Assembly: GCA_027064745.1 (NCBI GenBank)
Contig: JAMOPD010000343.1
Location: forward strand, 1 to 7,503
DNA: 7,503 bases
From: Thermococcaceae archaeon
GTDB lineage: Archaea; Methanobacteriota_B; Thermococci; Thermococcales; Thermococcaceae
Direction: 5' to 3'
Under the pieces are notes generated by a model. That model was not told the DNA's origin. It was given only the letters and a program-made list of their open reading frames with translations, and ran no database searches. The position numbers and the translations under genes are program-made. Positions 1-6,263 of the stretch are shown piece by piece. Within the stretch, counting starts at the first letter, position 1. Every line of letters begins with the position of its first letter.

Positions 1-623
1 CCTTCATCCCTCAGTTTTGAGGAGGCGACTATAACATAATCGCTTAAACTAGCTACCCATGCAACAAATTTCTTTGAAACCACATCTCTGTTGATAGGAA
101 GAACCAAAACAGAACTTGGCATTGTGCGTGTCTTTTCCGCTATAGTGGCATTTAGGAGTTTAAGTGTAACATCCTCCCCAAGCATAAAAGCTGCTCCATC
201 CAAGGTATGCACCAGTCTAACAACGGCTCGATTGCCTATTTTTGGCAGCACTACTTTGCTGTACAAAATGTTAATTTTTGGATTTATCGTTTCTGGATCC
301 ACGTTTTCAAGGTAAAAGATGTTTTTCATGTTAAATTTAACATCATATTTAGATCCAAACACGTCGATGATGATAATATTCTCTTTTTCTATTTCTTTTT
401 GTATATCTAACCCAACTAAACTCCCAGCTCGTAGTAAATTTGGAAGGGGAAGATTGTAGTTTGATATACTGACAAATCCCCCAGCATCTATCTCTTTTTT
501 CAGGAAAGCAAACCCTAACATCCATGCTGAGGAATAGGTGTCATATATAATAGACACTATCGAATTATGAGGCAATTTGTCTTTAAAAAGAGCTGGTACT
601 ATCTCTTCTTCTTTGGGGGGCAT
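1..623 (-). CDS. Hypothetical protein, possibly DUF257/RecA-KaiC-like fold; C-terminus beyond window
   Basis: An open minus-strand frame of 207 codons runs from the ATG at 623 off the left edge of the window, so the C-terminus is missing. The start is supported by AGGGAGGGA (627-635 on the complement), 5 nt before the ATG counted from GGAGG. The protein begins MPPKEEEIVPALF and alternates hydrophobic strands (residues 21-27, 83-88, 172-177, 194-200) with helical stretches, as in an alpha/beta Rossmann-like or RecA-like protein. There is no GxxxxGK[ST] P-loop in the visible part and no transmembrane segment. The pattern of a strand ending IIYDTYSS, a helix, then GGFVSISNY, then a G-L-D turn recalls the Thermococcales DUF257 family, thought to be degenerate RecA/KaiC-like proteins; that is recollection, not a search. 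It is transcribed divergently from the carbonic-anhydrase operon. Certainty is good for a coding region and low for the family. Confidence 0.8.
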   Translation of the reverse strand, partial: MPPKEEEIVPALFKDKLPHNSIVSIIYDTYSSAWMLGFAFLKKEIDAGGFVSISNYNLPLPNLLRAGSLVGLDIQKEIEKENIIIIDVFGSKYDVKFNMKNIFYLENVDPETINPKINILYSKVVLPKIGNRAVVRLVHTLDGAAFMLGEDVTLKLLNATIAEKTRTMPSSVLVLPINRDVVSKKFVAWVASLSDYVIVASSKLRDE

Positions 624-626
624 ATG

Positions 627-684
627 TCCCTCCCTATGTACCAATAAGTAATACAAGGTTAAAACTTTTTCGAATATAAGGGGC
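627..684 (-). promoter_or_regulatory. Leader of the minus-strand gene: SD and tentative TATA
   Basis: On the minus strand this stretch holds an A/T-rich box (TTATATT around 674-680, or the nearby run CGAAAAAGTTTTAA) about 40-55 nt upstream of the ATG at 623, followed by the strong Shine-Dalgarno GGGAGGGA. Which A/T-rich box is the TATA element cannot be decided by eye. The promoter abuts the 75-bp inverted-repeat element that begins at 686. Confidence 0.35.
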
Positions 685-685
685 A

Positions 686-760
686 TACTGTTAGGATAAC
701 TGTGAGAGTGCCTGAGAATAAATCCGGTATAACTATTAAGCCTGACTTATCCTGACAGTA
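686..760. mobile_element. 75-bp terminal-inverted-repeat element (MITE-like or IS remnant)
   Basis: The ends TACTGTTAGGATAA (686-699) and TTATCCTGACAGTA (747-760) are reverse complements at 13 of 14 positions. The 47 bp between them do not pair and contain no gene. The right 33 bp recur as a reverse complement at 2997-3029. Short length, terminal inverted repeats and a second copy nearby suggest a miniature transposable element or the fused ends of an insertion sequence. The ACTGT near each tip resembles IS6-family ends, but that is an impression. The 8-bp flanks (678-685 AAGGGGCA; 761-768 CCTCCATT) do not match, so no ordinary target-site duplication is visible. Confidence 0.55.
728..760 (-). 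repeat. Repeat block T', inverted copy of 2997-3029
   Basis: The reverse complement of this 33-bp block matches 2997-3029 at 32 of 33 positions; the only difference is A versus C at position 8 of the repeat. Similarity fades beyond (CCGGATTTAT versus TCTGGTTTAT). The block is the terminal repeat plus subterminal sequence of the 75-bp element. Near identity in noncoding DNA points to a recent duplication. Confidence 0.9.
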
Positions 761-769
761 CCTCCATTC

Positions 770-799
770 TCCATGAAAAATTTATAAAGCCTCTGGATG
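770..799 (-). repeat. Repeat block P', perfect 30-bp inverted copy of 3085-3114
   Basis: All 30 bases are the exact reverse complement of 3085-3114; the match stops at both ends. TTTATAAA, itself a palindrome, sits exactly in the middle with 11 bp on each side. Here the block supplies the promoter of the carbonic-anhydrase operon, and its end lies 20 nt before the ATG at 820. Confidence 0.95.
774..788 (+). promoter_or_regulatory. BRE/TATA promoter of the carbonic-anhydrase/uppS operon
   Basis: TGAAAAA followed by TTTATAAA (781-788) is a good archaeal BRE plus TATA box. Initiation would be expected about 25 nt downstream of the box centre, near 808-811, giving a leader of only about 10 nt that still includes the GGTGAT ribosome-binding site. 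Confidence 0.65.
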
Positions 800-809
800 A
801 GCTTGAGTT

Positions 810-815
810 GGTGAT
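810..815 (+). promoter_or_regulatory. Shine-Dalgarno GGTGAT deciding the carbonic-anhydrase start
   Basis: GGTGAT is complementary to the conserved ATCACC near the archaeal 16S rRNA 3' end and lies 4 nt before the ATG at 820. The in-frame upstream codons TTG (808), GTG (811) and ATG (814) lie within or before this site and are unlikely starts. Confidence 0.7.
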
Positions 816-819
816 GCTC

Positions 820-1344
820 ATGGCGATCTATGAGTTAAATGGAAAGAAGCCTGTAATTCATGAGACTGCATTTGTAGATGAAAATGCATATCTCATAGGT
901 GATGTAATTCTTGAGGAAAAAACAAGTGTCTGGCCCTCAGCGGTTCTCAGAGGAGATATAGAGCAGATTTATGTTGGTTGTTGCTCCAACATCCAAGACA
1001 ACGTTAGCATACATACCTCTCACGGACAGCCCACAATAATAGGCAGGTACGTCACGATCGGTCACAACGCCGTTGTTCACGGAGCAAAGATAGGTGACTA
1101 CACCATCATAGGAATGGGAGCAATAGTTCTCGATGACGCAAAGATAGGCGAGCACGTGATAGTTGGAGCTGGAGCTCTGATACCTCCTGGAAAAGAGATT
1201 CCCGATTATAGCCTTGTAGTGGGAGTTCCAGGGAAGGTCGTCAGACAGCTCAATGAAAATGAAGTTGAAATGACAAAGAAAAATGCGGAGATCTATATGG
1301 AACTGGCCGAAATGCATATTAAGAGCAGGAAAAGGATAAAGTGA
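820..1344 (+). CDS. Gamma-class carbonic anhydrase-like hexapeptide-repeat protein
   Basis: This 174-residue protein has the left-handed beta-helix hexapeptide pattern of the gamma-carbonic anhydrase/YrdA family, with repeated [IV]G-x4 turns across residues 24-138 and a C-terminal helix at about 144-168. Family residues are present: R44 and D46 in LRGD, Q59-D60, and the three expected zinc ligands H65 (SIH), H82 (IGH) and H87 (VVH). Known enzymes of this type are trimers with zinc or iron at subunit interfaces that interconvert CO2 and bicarbonate. The acidic loop carrying the proton-shuttle glutamate of Methanosarcina Cam is absent, as in the shorter CamH/Cap-type members, so activity cannot be assumed. 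A Cys pair (C54-C55) precedes the metal site. The ATG at 820 was chosen over TTG 808 because of GGTGAT and the typical MAIYELNGKKP beginning. uppS follows after 6 nt, so the two are probably co-transcribed. Confidence 0.9.
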   Translation: MAIYELNGKKPVIHETAFVDENAYLIGDVILEEKTSVWPSAVLRGDIEQIYVGCCSNIQDNVSIHTSHGQPTIIGRYVTIGHNAVVHGAKIGDYTIIGMGAIVLDDAKIGEHVIVGAGALIPPGKEIPDYSLVVGVPGKVVRQLNENEVEMTKKNAEIYMELAEMHIKSRKRIK

Positions 1345-1350
1345 GTCAAA

Positions 1351-2148
1351 ATGCTTTATCGAATTATTTCCCACATTCCCCATATTTTGTTCAAACCTGT
1401 TTATGACCTGTATGAAAAATATCTCCTTGAGAAGGTCAAGACATGTGGGAGAATTCCAAAACATGTTGCTATCATAATGGACGGAAACAGAAGATGGGCC
1501 AGAAAATATGAAAAGCCTCCCTGGTATGGTCATCTTTTTGGTTCTGAGAAGCTTGAAGAAATTCTAGAATGGAGTAGAGAGCTTGGTATAAAGACTCTAA
1601 CAGTGTATGCATTCTCAACTGAGAACTTCAAACGCTCTCCAGAAGAAGTAAATGCACTGATGAATCTATTTGAAAGGAAGTTTCGTGAGCTTGTCCATGA
1701 TGAGAGGGTTCATAAGTACGGCATGCGCGTGAGTGTTATTGGACGAAAGGAGCTCTTACCAGAAAATGTCAAAAAGGCAGCTGAAGAGGCAGAAAGAGTA
1801 ACCAAGAAGTATAACAATTATTATCTAAATTTGGCTATCGCTTATGGTGGCAGGAGTGAAATAGCTGACGCTGTAAAGGAAATTGTGGATGATATATTAG
1901 CAGGGAGGATAAAGAGGGAAGAAATAACAGAGGATTTAATCAAGCGTTACCTCTACATTCCCAACATGCCCGACCCCGACATAGTAATTAGGACTGGAGG
2001 AGAAGTAAGAATAAGTAACTTTCTTTTGTATCAGATTGCATACAGCGAGCTTTTCTTTGTCGATGTGTATTTCCCCGAATTTAGGAAGATCGATTTTCTG
2101 AGGATAATCAGGGAATACCAGAGAAGAGAGAGACGCTTTGGCAGATGA
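1351..2148 (+). CDS. uppS: Cis-prenyltransferase (undecaprenyl diphosphate synthase family)
   Basis: This 265-residue enzyme condenses isopentenyl diphosphate in cis onto an allylic primer to give the long polyprenyl diphosphate that archaea reduce and use as a dolichol-type lipid carrier for N-glycosylation. All family motifs are visible: IIMDGNRRWAR (41-51) with the catalytic Asp D44, the GHxxG segment at 60-64, STEN (89-92), AYGGRSE (164-170), RTGGE (214-218) followed by R220 and S222, and ELFFVDVYFPEF (233-244). Length and full motif coverage indicate an intact enzyme. The roughly 35-residue basic, aromatic N-terminal extension before IPKHVA may help membrane association. It starts 6 nt after the carbonic-anhydrase stop, with only a weak GTGA ahead of the ATG, which suggests translational coupling. 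Product chain length cannot be read from the sequence. The protein closely resembles what I recall from Thermococcus. Confidence 0.96.
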   Translation: MLYRIISHIPHILFKPVYDLYEKYLLEKVKTCGRIPKHVAIIMDGNRRWARKYEKPPWYGHLFGSEKLEEILEWSRELGIKTLTVYAFSTENFKRSPEEVNALMNLFERKFRELVHDERVHKYGMRVSVIGRKELLPENVKKAAEEAERVTKKYNNYYLNLAIAYGGRSEIADAVKEIVDDILAGRIKREEITEDLIKRYLYIPNMPDPDIVIRTGGEVRISNFLLYQIAYSELFFVDVYFPEFRKIDFLRIIREYQRRERRFGR

Positions 2149-2171
2149 CTCTACGTCTCAAGCGATTTCAA

Positions 2172-2190
2172 CCCTTTTTAAACTTTTCTG
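2172..2190 (+). terminator. T-rich tract after uppS
   Basis: The stretch CCCTTTTTAAACTTTTCTG begins about 25 nt after the uppS stop. Runs of T without a strong hairpin are the usual intrinsic terminators in Thermococcales. It could also be part of the downstream promoter. Confidence 0.4.
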
Positions 2191-2197
2191 CTAAACA

Positions 2198-2234
2198 TTT
2201 ATTAAGGTTGTTTGTGAGTCTTCAGTCGGTGGTG
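2198..2234 (+). promoter_or_regulatory. TATA box and SD for the zinc-finger protein gene
   Basis: TTTATTAA (2198-2205) lies 32 nt before the ATG at 2238, the same box-to-start distance as for the carbonic-anhydrase gene and hjc. GGTGGTG (2228-2234) is the ribosome-binding site. Together they indicate a separate transcript rather than read-through from uppS. Confidence 0.5.
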
Positions 2235-2237
2235 TGA

Positions 2238-2921
2238 ATGAAATATGATGAGCTGGGGGATAGGCTAAAGAAGGTATATGCTAGGATAAGAACGCTGGAT
2301 GACTATCACTGGGAACTTTATGAAGATAAAATCTTGGGAATACACAAAAGAAGCAATGTTCTGGTGAGAATAAGAATTGCTGGTGACAAAATTGAAGCAG
2401 AAAAACTCAGTGAAGATAAAGACGGTGAGGGTATTGATCTGATAGTAATTCCTGATAAAAATGTGTTTTATATCCATAATGGAGCATTTATCCTCACATT
2501 TAAATATATTAGGGCAACACTTACTGATATAAATGATCATATAGTCTGGAGCGGATTCAAAACTATTGAAGAAGACAACAAATTGATACAGGAAGATTTT
2601 TATGAATATCTCGGTGGCATGCTTATAGAGCATCTAAAAGGAAACATGATGGTTGGTCAAGATTATGTCTTCTGGCAGTTCTACAAATGTGAAGAGTGTG
2701 GAAAATATGTGGATATAGACAGTGTTTCAAGACATTTAAAGTGGCACGGTATAAAGATACATGAAAAGACTGAGGAACGTTATGAAGTGTTTGAGATTAA
2801 CTTCAGAGAGGGTAAAATCCGGGATAAATTTGGAAAAGAGATCCCTATGGATAAATTCAGCGATGAAGCCAAGGATTTCCTCAGTGATACATTTGATAAC
2901 TTCAAAGGGACTGTTGAGTAG
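2238..2921 (+). CDS. Uncharacterised protein with one C2H2-type zinc finger
   Basis: I do not recognise this 227-residue protein as a named family. It is soluble, with no signal peptide or transmembrane helix. Residues 1-35 look helical, about 40-105 look beta-rich ([17 protein letters not shown], then [19 protein letters not shown]), and 108-140 look helical. Residues 149-175 form a finger: C151-x2-C154-x11-H166-x3-H170, the spacing of classical C2H2 fingers, with a hydrophobic core position at V163 and a further H175. The tail (180-227) is acidic and mixed. The ATG is supported by GGTGGTG and a TATA box at the expected distance, and a T-rich tract follows the stop. A nucleic-acid or protein-binding role is plausible from the finger but not shown. 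The gene lies inside the segment I infer to have been inverted. Confidence 0.85.
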   Translation: MKYDELGDRLKKVYARIRTLDDYHWELYEDKILGIHKRSNVLVRIRIAGDKIEAEKLSEDKDGEGIDLIVIPDKNVFYIHNGAFILTFKYIRATLTDINDHIVWSGFKTIEEDNKLIQEDFYEYLGGMLIEHLKGNMMVGQDYVFWQFYKCEECGKYVDIDSVSRHLKWHGIKIHEKTEERYEVFEINFREGKIRDKFGKEIPMDKFSDEAKDFLSDTFDNFKGTVE

Positions 2922-2945
2922 TGTTAATTTTATTTTTTGGTTTTA
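2922..2945 (+). terminator. T-rich terminator after the zinc-finger protein gene
   Basis: Immediately after the TAG stop the strand reads TGTTAATTTTATTTTTTGG and continues T-rich to about 2945, matching the oligo-T intrinsic terminators of Thermococcales. A small hairpin (ACCTA/TAGGT) follows at about 2952-2968 but is too weak to call. Confidence 0.5.
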
Positions 2946-2996
2946 GAGCCACACCTAGAATAAGTAGGTTTAAGTTGTTGTATCATCTCACTATGA

Positions 2997-3029
2997 TACT
3001 GTCCGGATAAGTCAGGCTTAATAGTTATA
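2997..3029 (+). repeat. Repeat block T, inverted copy of 728-760
   Basis: This block begins TACTGTCCGGATAAGTCAGG and matches the reverse complement of 728-760 at 32 of 33 positions. It reads into the window here, whereas the copy at 760 reads out to the left, so the segment 761-2996 lies between two copies that face it with the same end. Confidence 0.9.
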
Positions 3030-3084
3030 TCTGGTTTATAAAGTACCGTGCCATCCTCCAGTCGATTTTCTGCAGTGCTGTAAG
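2997..3084 (+). mobile_element. Probable second, decayed copy of the terminal-repeat element
   Basis: The left end is the well-preserved T block. Past 3029 the similarity to the 75-bp element becomes patchy: GGTTTAT, then CCATCCTCCAGT near 3051-3062, which recalls the far terminal repeat TTATCCTAACAGTA with changes and a missing base. The 55 bp between the two repeat blocks hold no gene. They include a second TTTATAAA at 3035-3042, too far from hjc (over 90 nt) to be its likely promoter. The right boundary is uncertain. Confidence 0.35.
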
Positions 3085-3114
3085 CATCCAGAGGCTTTAT
3101 AAATTTTTCATGGA
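3085..3114 (+). repeat. Repeat block P, perfect 30-bp inverted copy of 770-799
   Basis: This block is the exact reverse complement of 770-799, with TTTATAAA (3096-3103) at its centre. Its end is 20 nt before the hjc ATG, identical to the 20 nt between block P' and the carbonic-anhydrase ATG. Confidence 0.95.
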
Positions 3115-3130
3115 TAAAATTATGGGGAAG
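3096..3130 (+). promoter_or_regulatory. Promoter and weak ribosome-binding site of hjc
   Basis: TTTATAAA (3096-3103) lies 31 nt upstream of the ATG at 3135; transcription would start near 3124, just at GGGGAAG, a weak ribosome-binding site. The bases directly upstream (GAGGC) make a poor BRE, whereas the opposite side read on the minus strand (TGAAAAA) makes a good one. The box may therefore also, or preferentially, fire leftward. Confidence 0.5.
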
Positions 3131-3134
3131 AATC

Positions 3135-3542
3135 ATGAAGTATCGTAGAGGAGCAAGTGCTGAAAGAGAGTTGATAAAAATGCTTGAAAAAAATGGTTTT
3201 GCTGTGGTGCGTTCTGCAGGAAGCAAAAAAGTTGATATTATTGCCGGAAACGGCAAACTCTTTTTGTGTATTGAAGTTAAGAGCACAAAAAATAATTCCG
3301 TTTATTTTAGTGATGAAGATATGAACAAGCTTGTTGGATTTTCTTCTCGTTTCGGTGGCAAGGCAGTAATAGCAGTGAAGTTTATTAACCATGGATGGTA
3401 TTTCTTTTATCCTGAAAAGCTAACAAAGAGCGGTAAAAACTATAAGCTTAGCTTACGAACAGCCAGGTACATTGGAAAAAGGTTTGATGAGGTTATAGGT
3501 AAGCAGAAATCTCTGAGTGAGGTGATAAAGGGTGAAATTTAA
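3135..3542 (+). CDS. hjc: Archaeal Holliday junction resolvase Hjc
   Basis: This 135-residue nuclease resolves four-way DNA junctions during recombination and fork repair; characterised Hjc enzymes are metal-dependent homodimers. The archaeal signature is intact: [10 protein letters not shown] (4-13) with catalytic E10, [13 protein letters not shown] (22-34) with R26, S28 and D34, and CIEVKS (45-50) with E47 and K49, the PD-(D/E)xK core. The FSSRFGG segment (69-75) and AVKF (80-83) match the Pyrococcus furiosus protein as I recall it. It is about 12 residues longer than that protein, with a basic C-terminal tail. The ATG at 3135 is the only start that retains the MKYRRGA beginning; the ATG at 3122 is out of frame and stops after eight codons. 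The 3' end overlaps the next gene by 11 nt, so the two are probably co-transcribed and translationally coupled. Confidence 0.96.
   Translation: MKYRRGASAERELIKMLEKNGFAVVRSAGSKKVDIIAGNGKLFLCIEVKSTKNNSVYFSDEDMNKLVGFSSRFGGKAVIAVKFINHGWYFFYPEKLTKSGKNYKLSLRTARYIGKRFDEVIGKQKSLSEVIKGEI
3519..3526 (+). promoter_or_regulatory. SD GAGGTGAT inside hjc, deciding the GTG start at 3532
   Basis: GAGGTGAT is a near-perfect complement of the archaeal anti-Shine-Dalgarno. It lies within the last codons of hjc, 5 nt before GTG 3532, and fixes the start of the downstream membrane protein. Confidence 0.8.
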
Positions 3543-5094
3543 GGAGATTGTTTTGATGTTATTGGTATTAGCTTCCTTGTTTAGTATTACAAATGTGGTT
3601 ACATATGTTTCTGCTTACCCATTGATTACTGTTCAAGTTCTACATGATAATTTTGAAGCCAAGCCTGGGGACACGATAATAATCCCTGTTAAGGTAGCAA
3701 ATCTCGGAAATGAAAGCATTAGCAATGTTACCCTTTATGTTGTAGGACCCGAAGAAGGTTTTAAATATCAAACCCGGATTATAAAAAGCATCGCTGCAAA
3801 TCAAAGCATACTTCAGAATCTCATAGTTAAAGTACTTTCCCCTCCTGCTGGTGTGTATTCATTAAAAGTTGTTGCAGTTTCAGGTTCAAATTTTGCCCAA
3901 GATGTTTTTAAAGTTAAAATATCTGCCGAAATCGATTATATCGCTGAGATTAATGTTAGTCATAGATATTATTATGGTAAAGATGTTACAGCTAAGATTT
4001 CGATTAAATCCTGCGCAAATACACCCATAATAGGAACTGTGAAGATTCATCTGTTTCATGATAATAAACTCATGCAGTCTTATTCCTCTACAATATATGT
4101 GGAAAGTGGAGAATTATGGAGTCATTTAATCTATCTTCCAAAACCTGAGCCGGGTAACTACACAATAATATTGAAAACAGACTTTTATGGCAATGTTAAG
4201 GTGATAAATAAGAGTTTTGAAGTTTATCAGAGAATTCTAAACTATAAAGCTGAGTTTCAAGATGGAGCTATCACAGTCTATGTAAAAGACGAGAGGGAAA
4301 ATGGTGTGCCTGGAGTAATTGTCAAAATAAATGGTATTCAGTTCACAACGGATGAATATGGTAAGGTTAGTTATGCTGTTAACAAACCAGGTACATACAG
4401 GATACAGCTCAACTTAAACGGAAAAGTAGTTGAAACTCTTGTTGAGGTAAAAAAACCATTTATACGTGTAATCCAAAAAAATGAGACCCTGTTTATACAT
4501 GTGGTAGATCCAACTGGAAAAGGGATTAGTAATGTCACTGTCATAGCAACAGGGTCTGCAGGGTCTGCCTATGCATATACCAATGCAAGTGGATGGGCAC
4601 AGATATCTCTAAGAGAAACTGGTTTTGGCACTATACTGCTAAATATTAAAAATCCAAATTATTTACCTATAAAAGAGACTGTAACAGCAGAAAAGCCTCC
4701 TGAGCATTTAACAACAACTTCTCAACCAATGACAAATACAACCATTCCATCAGTCCAAACATCAACAAGTTCGACTGTACCAGCACCCATAAAAAAATCC
4801 GCAGCAGGATATGTATCTCTGATAGTACTCATTGCAGCATTAATATTTGCTGGAACATCTTATGTGGCATTTTTCATGCCGATTAAATTTGAAGAACAGT
4901 TGGACAAATACTATTTTGTCAAGATAAAAGCTCCGAAACTGAGAGGAATAAAGAATTTCAGGTATGAAAAGCAGATTAATGCAGTTGATGTAAGAGCAAC
5001 TAAGGGCAATGTCCATATAGAAGGAAATACTGTCCTATGGGAAATCGAAGAATTAGAGCCTGAGGAGGAAGCTTTTCTCCAGGTTCTCTTATAA
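3532..5094 (+). CDS. Secreted, C-terminally anchored protein with Ig-like domains
   Basis: This 520-residue protein starts at a GTG preceded by GAGGTGAT. A Sec-type signal peptide covers about residues 1-28 (KFKE, a hydrophobic core, then YVSA before YPL). Residues 30-131 look like a NEW3/CARDB-type beta-sandwich ([20 protein letters not shown], as in COG1470 proteins). Residues about 132-232 form a second sandwich. Two carboxypeptidase-regulatory/Big-1-like domains follow (about 240-307 with [16 protein letters not shown], and 310-387 with [16 protein letters not shown]). A Thr/Ser/Pro linker (390-420) leads to one transmembrane helix (about 426-449), and about 70 residues then lie in the cytoplasm, ending in a beta-rich stretch rich in Glu. 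I count ten N-x-S/T sequons outside, from N60 to N402, suggesting N-glycosylation. Function is unknown; adhesion, S-layer support or ligand sensing are possible. It overlaps hjc by 11 nt. Confidence 0.88.
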   Translation: MKFKEIVLMLLVLASLFSITNVVTYVSAYPLITVQVLHDNFEAKPGDTIIIPVKVANLGNESISNVTLYVVGPEEGFKYQTRIIKSIAANQSILQNLIVKVLSPPAGVYSLKVVAVSGSNFAQDVFKVKISAEIDYIAEINVSHRYYYGKDVTAKISIKSCANTPIIGTVKIHLFHDNKLMQSYSSTIYVESGELWSHLIYLPKPEPGNYTIILKTDFYGNVKVINKSFEVYQRILNYKAEFQDGAITVYVKDERENGVPGVIVKINGIQFTTDEYGKVSYAVNKPGTYRIQLNLNGKVVETLVEVKKPFIRVIQKNETLFIHVVDPTGKGISNVTVIATGSAGSAYAYTNASGWAQISLRETGFGTILLNIKNPNYLPIKETVTAEKPPEHLTTTSQPMTNTTIPSVQTSTSSTVPAPIKKSAAGYVSLIVLIAALIFAGTSYVAFFMPIKFEEQLDKYYFVKIKAPKLRGIKNFRYEKQINAVDVRATKGNVHIEGNTVLWEIEELEPEEEAFLQVLL

Positions 5095-5098
5095 CTGA

Positions 5099-5127
5099 CA
5101 TACCAAAGTATGCGTATCCTTTAGGAT
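5099..5127 (+). terminator. Weak hairpins after the membrane-protein gene
   Basis: CATAC-CAAA-GTATG (5099-5112) and ATCCT-TT-AGGAT (5116-5127) can each form a five-pair stem just after the stop codon. No long T-run follows, so termination here is only a possibility. Confidence 0.25.
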
Positions 5128-5154
5128 TCAGGGAGGTACTGATGGATATCTGAA

Positions 5155-5170
5155 CCGAAAACCTTTAAAT
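5155..5170 (+). promoter_or_regulatory. BRE/TATA promoter of the M42 aminopeptidase gene
   Basis: CCGAAAACC followed by TTTAAAT (5164-5170) is a typical Thermococcales BRE plus TATA box. Start of transcription would be expected near 5190, giving a leader of about 25-30 nt. Confidence 0.65.
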
Positions 5171-5205
5171 GAGAGAAAGAGGAGCATTAAGATGAAAATC
5201 TAAAC

Positions 5206-5213
5206 GAGGTGGT
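5206..5213 (+). promoter_or_regulatory. SD GAGGTGGT deciding the M42 peptidase start
   Basis: GAGGTGGT ends 4 nt before ATG 5218. The in-frame GTG at 5209 lies inside this site and has no ribosome-binding site of its own, so it is rejected as the start. Confidence 0.75.
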
Positions 5214-5217
5214 TACA

Positions 5218-6261
5218 ATGGTAGATGTAGATATTGAGCTCTTGAAAAAAATTGTGGAAGCTCCAGGTGTTAGTGGATATGAATTTTTAGGAATAAAGGA
5301 TGTTGTAATAGAAGTTTTGGAAGATTACGTTGATGAAATTAGAGTAGACAAACTTGGGAATGTTATAGCCCATAAAAAAGGTGAAGGACCGAAAGTTATG
5401 ATCGCAGCCCATATGGATAAAATTGGGGTCATGGTTAACCATATAGACAAAAATGGATATCTTCATATTGTTCCGGTTGGGGGTGTCGACCCCAGAACAC
5501 TTGTAGCCCAGAGGATAAGGTTCTTCACAGAAAAAGGTGAGCGCTATGGTATTGTAGGTCATATCCCGCCACACCTCCAAAAACCAGAAGATAGGAAAAA
5601 GGCCGCTGATTGGGATACAATTGTTGTAGATGTTGGCGCTGATAGTGATGAAGAAGCCCAGGAAATGGGATTTAAAGTTGGAACTATAGGGGAATTTGCT
5701 CCAGCTTTTACAAAGCTCACTGAAAACAGGATAGCAACTCCATATCTCGATGATAGAGTATGTCTCTATGCTTTAATTGAAACTGCAAGAGCTGTTAAGG
5801 ATAACACTGCCGATTTGTATTTTGTGGGGAGTGTGCAAGAGGAAGTAGGTCTAAGAGGGGCTAGGGTTGCCTCTTACTCAATAGATGCTGAAATAGGTAT
5901 TGCTATGGATGTTACATTTGCTAAACAAACTGGCGATAAGGGGAAAATAGTTCCAGAACTTGGAAAGGGGCCTGTTATGGATGTTGGCCCTAATATAAAC
6001 CCCAGAATAAGAAAATTCGCTGATGAGATTGCTGAAAAATATGACATTCCTCTTCAGGTTGAAGCCAGTCCCAGGCCAACAGGTACAGATGCAAACATAA
6101 TGCAGATAAATAGAGAAGGGATGGCAACAGCTGTTCTTTCAGTGCCGATAAGGTATATGCACAGCCAGGTTGAGCTCGCTGATATTAGGGATATAGATGG
6201 TACAATAAAACTTGCAAAGCATTTACTTGAAGAACTTAAGCCAATGGATTTAACTCCTTGA
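5218..6261 (+). CDS. M42-family metallo-aminopeptidase (TET/deblocking type)
   Basis: This 347-residue peptidase belongs to family M42, which in Pyrococcus forms 12-subunit tetrahedral (TET) cytosolic particles that trim peptides from the proteasome. With ATG 5218 as residue 1, the co-catalytic metal site is complete: H65 in AAHMD, D178 (with D179) in PYLDDR, E209 in VQEEVG with the catalytic base E208, D231 in IAMDV, and H315 in RYMHS. The family GTDAN (289-293) and GARVAS segments are present, and the inserted dimerisation/PDZ-like domain lies at about 70-165. No frameshift or missing ligand is seen. It has its own promoter and a long leader, and stands alone between the membrane-protein gene and archaemetzincin. 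Which substrate class it prefers (Glu/Asp, neutral, Lys or Gly) cannot be judged by eye. Confidence 0.94.
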   Translation: MVDVDIELLKKIVEAPGVSGYEFLGIKDVVIEVLEDYVDEIRVDKLGNVIAHKKGEGPKVMIAAHMDKIGVMVNHIDKNGYLHIVPVGGVDPRTLVAQRIRFFTEKGERYGIVGHIPPHLQKPEDRKKAADWDTIVVDVGADSDEEAQEMGFKVGTIGEFAPAFTKLTENRIATPYLDDRVCLYALIETARAVKDNTADLYFVGSVQEEVGLRGARVASYSIDAEIGIAMDVTFAKQTGDKGKIVPELGKGPVMDVGPNINPRIRKFADEIAEKYDIPLQVEASPRPTGTDANIMQINREGMATAVLSVPIRYMHSQVELADIRDIDGTIKLAKHLLEELKPMDLTP

Positions 6262-6263
6262 GG

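Noticed and set aside
91..410. Plus-strand open frames at 91-315 and 207-410
   Set aside because: They lie antisense to the continuous 207-codon minus-strand frame, lack ribosome-binding sites, and have unlikely compositions.
797..821. ATGAGC/GCTCAT hairpin that could hide the carbonic-anhydrase start codon
   Set aside because: Transcription is expected to begin near 808-811, so the left arm would not be in the mRNA.
937..1533. 198-residue minus-strand open frame
   Set aside because: It is antisense to the carbonic-anhydrase and uppS genes, both identified by catalytic motifs; its Cys/His/Tyr-rich translation looks like a shadow.
2930..3392. Minus-strand open frames across the hjc upstream region and 5' half
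   Set aside because: They run through repeat blocks and antisense to hjc, with no ribosome-binding site or recognisable product.
5132..5148. GGAGGTACTGATGGATA, resembling the terminal repeat next to its GGAGG flank at 760
   Set aside because: Only about 12 of 18 positions match after a gap; too little to call a third element copy.
5209..5217. GTG 5209 as start of the M42 peptidase
   Set aside because: It lies inside the GAGGTGGT ribosome-binding site of ATG 5218.
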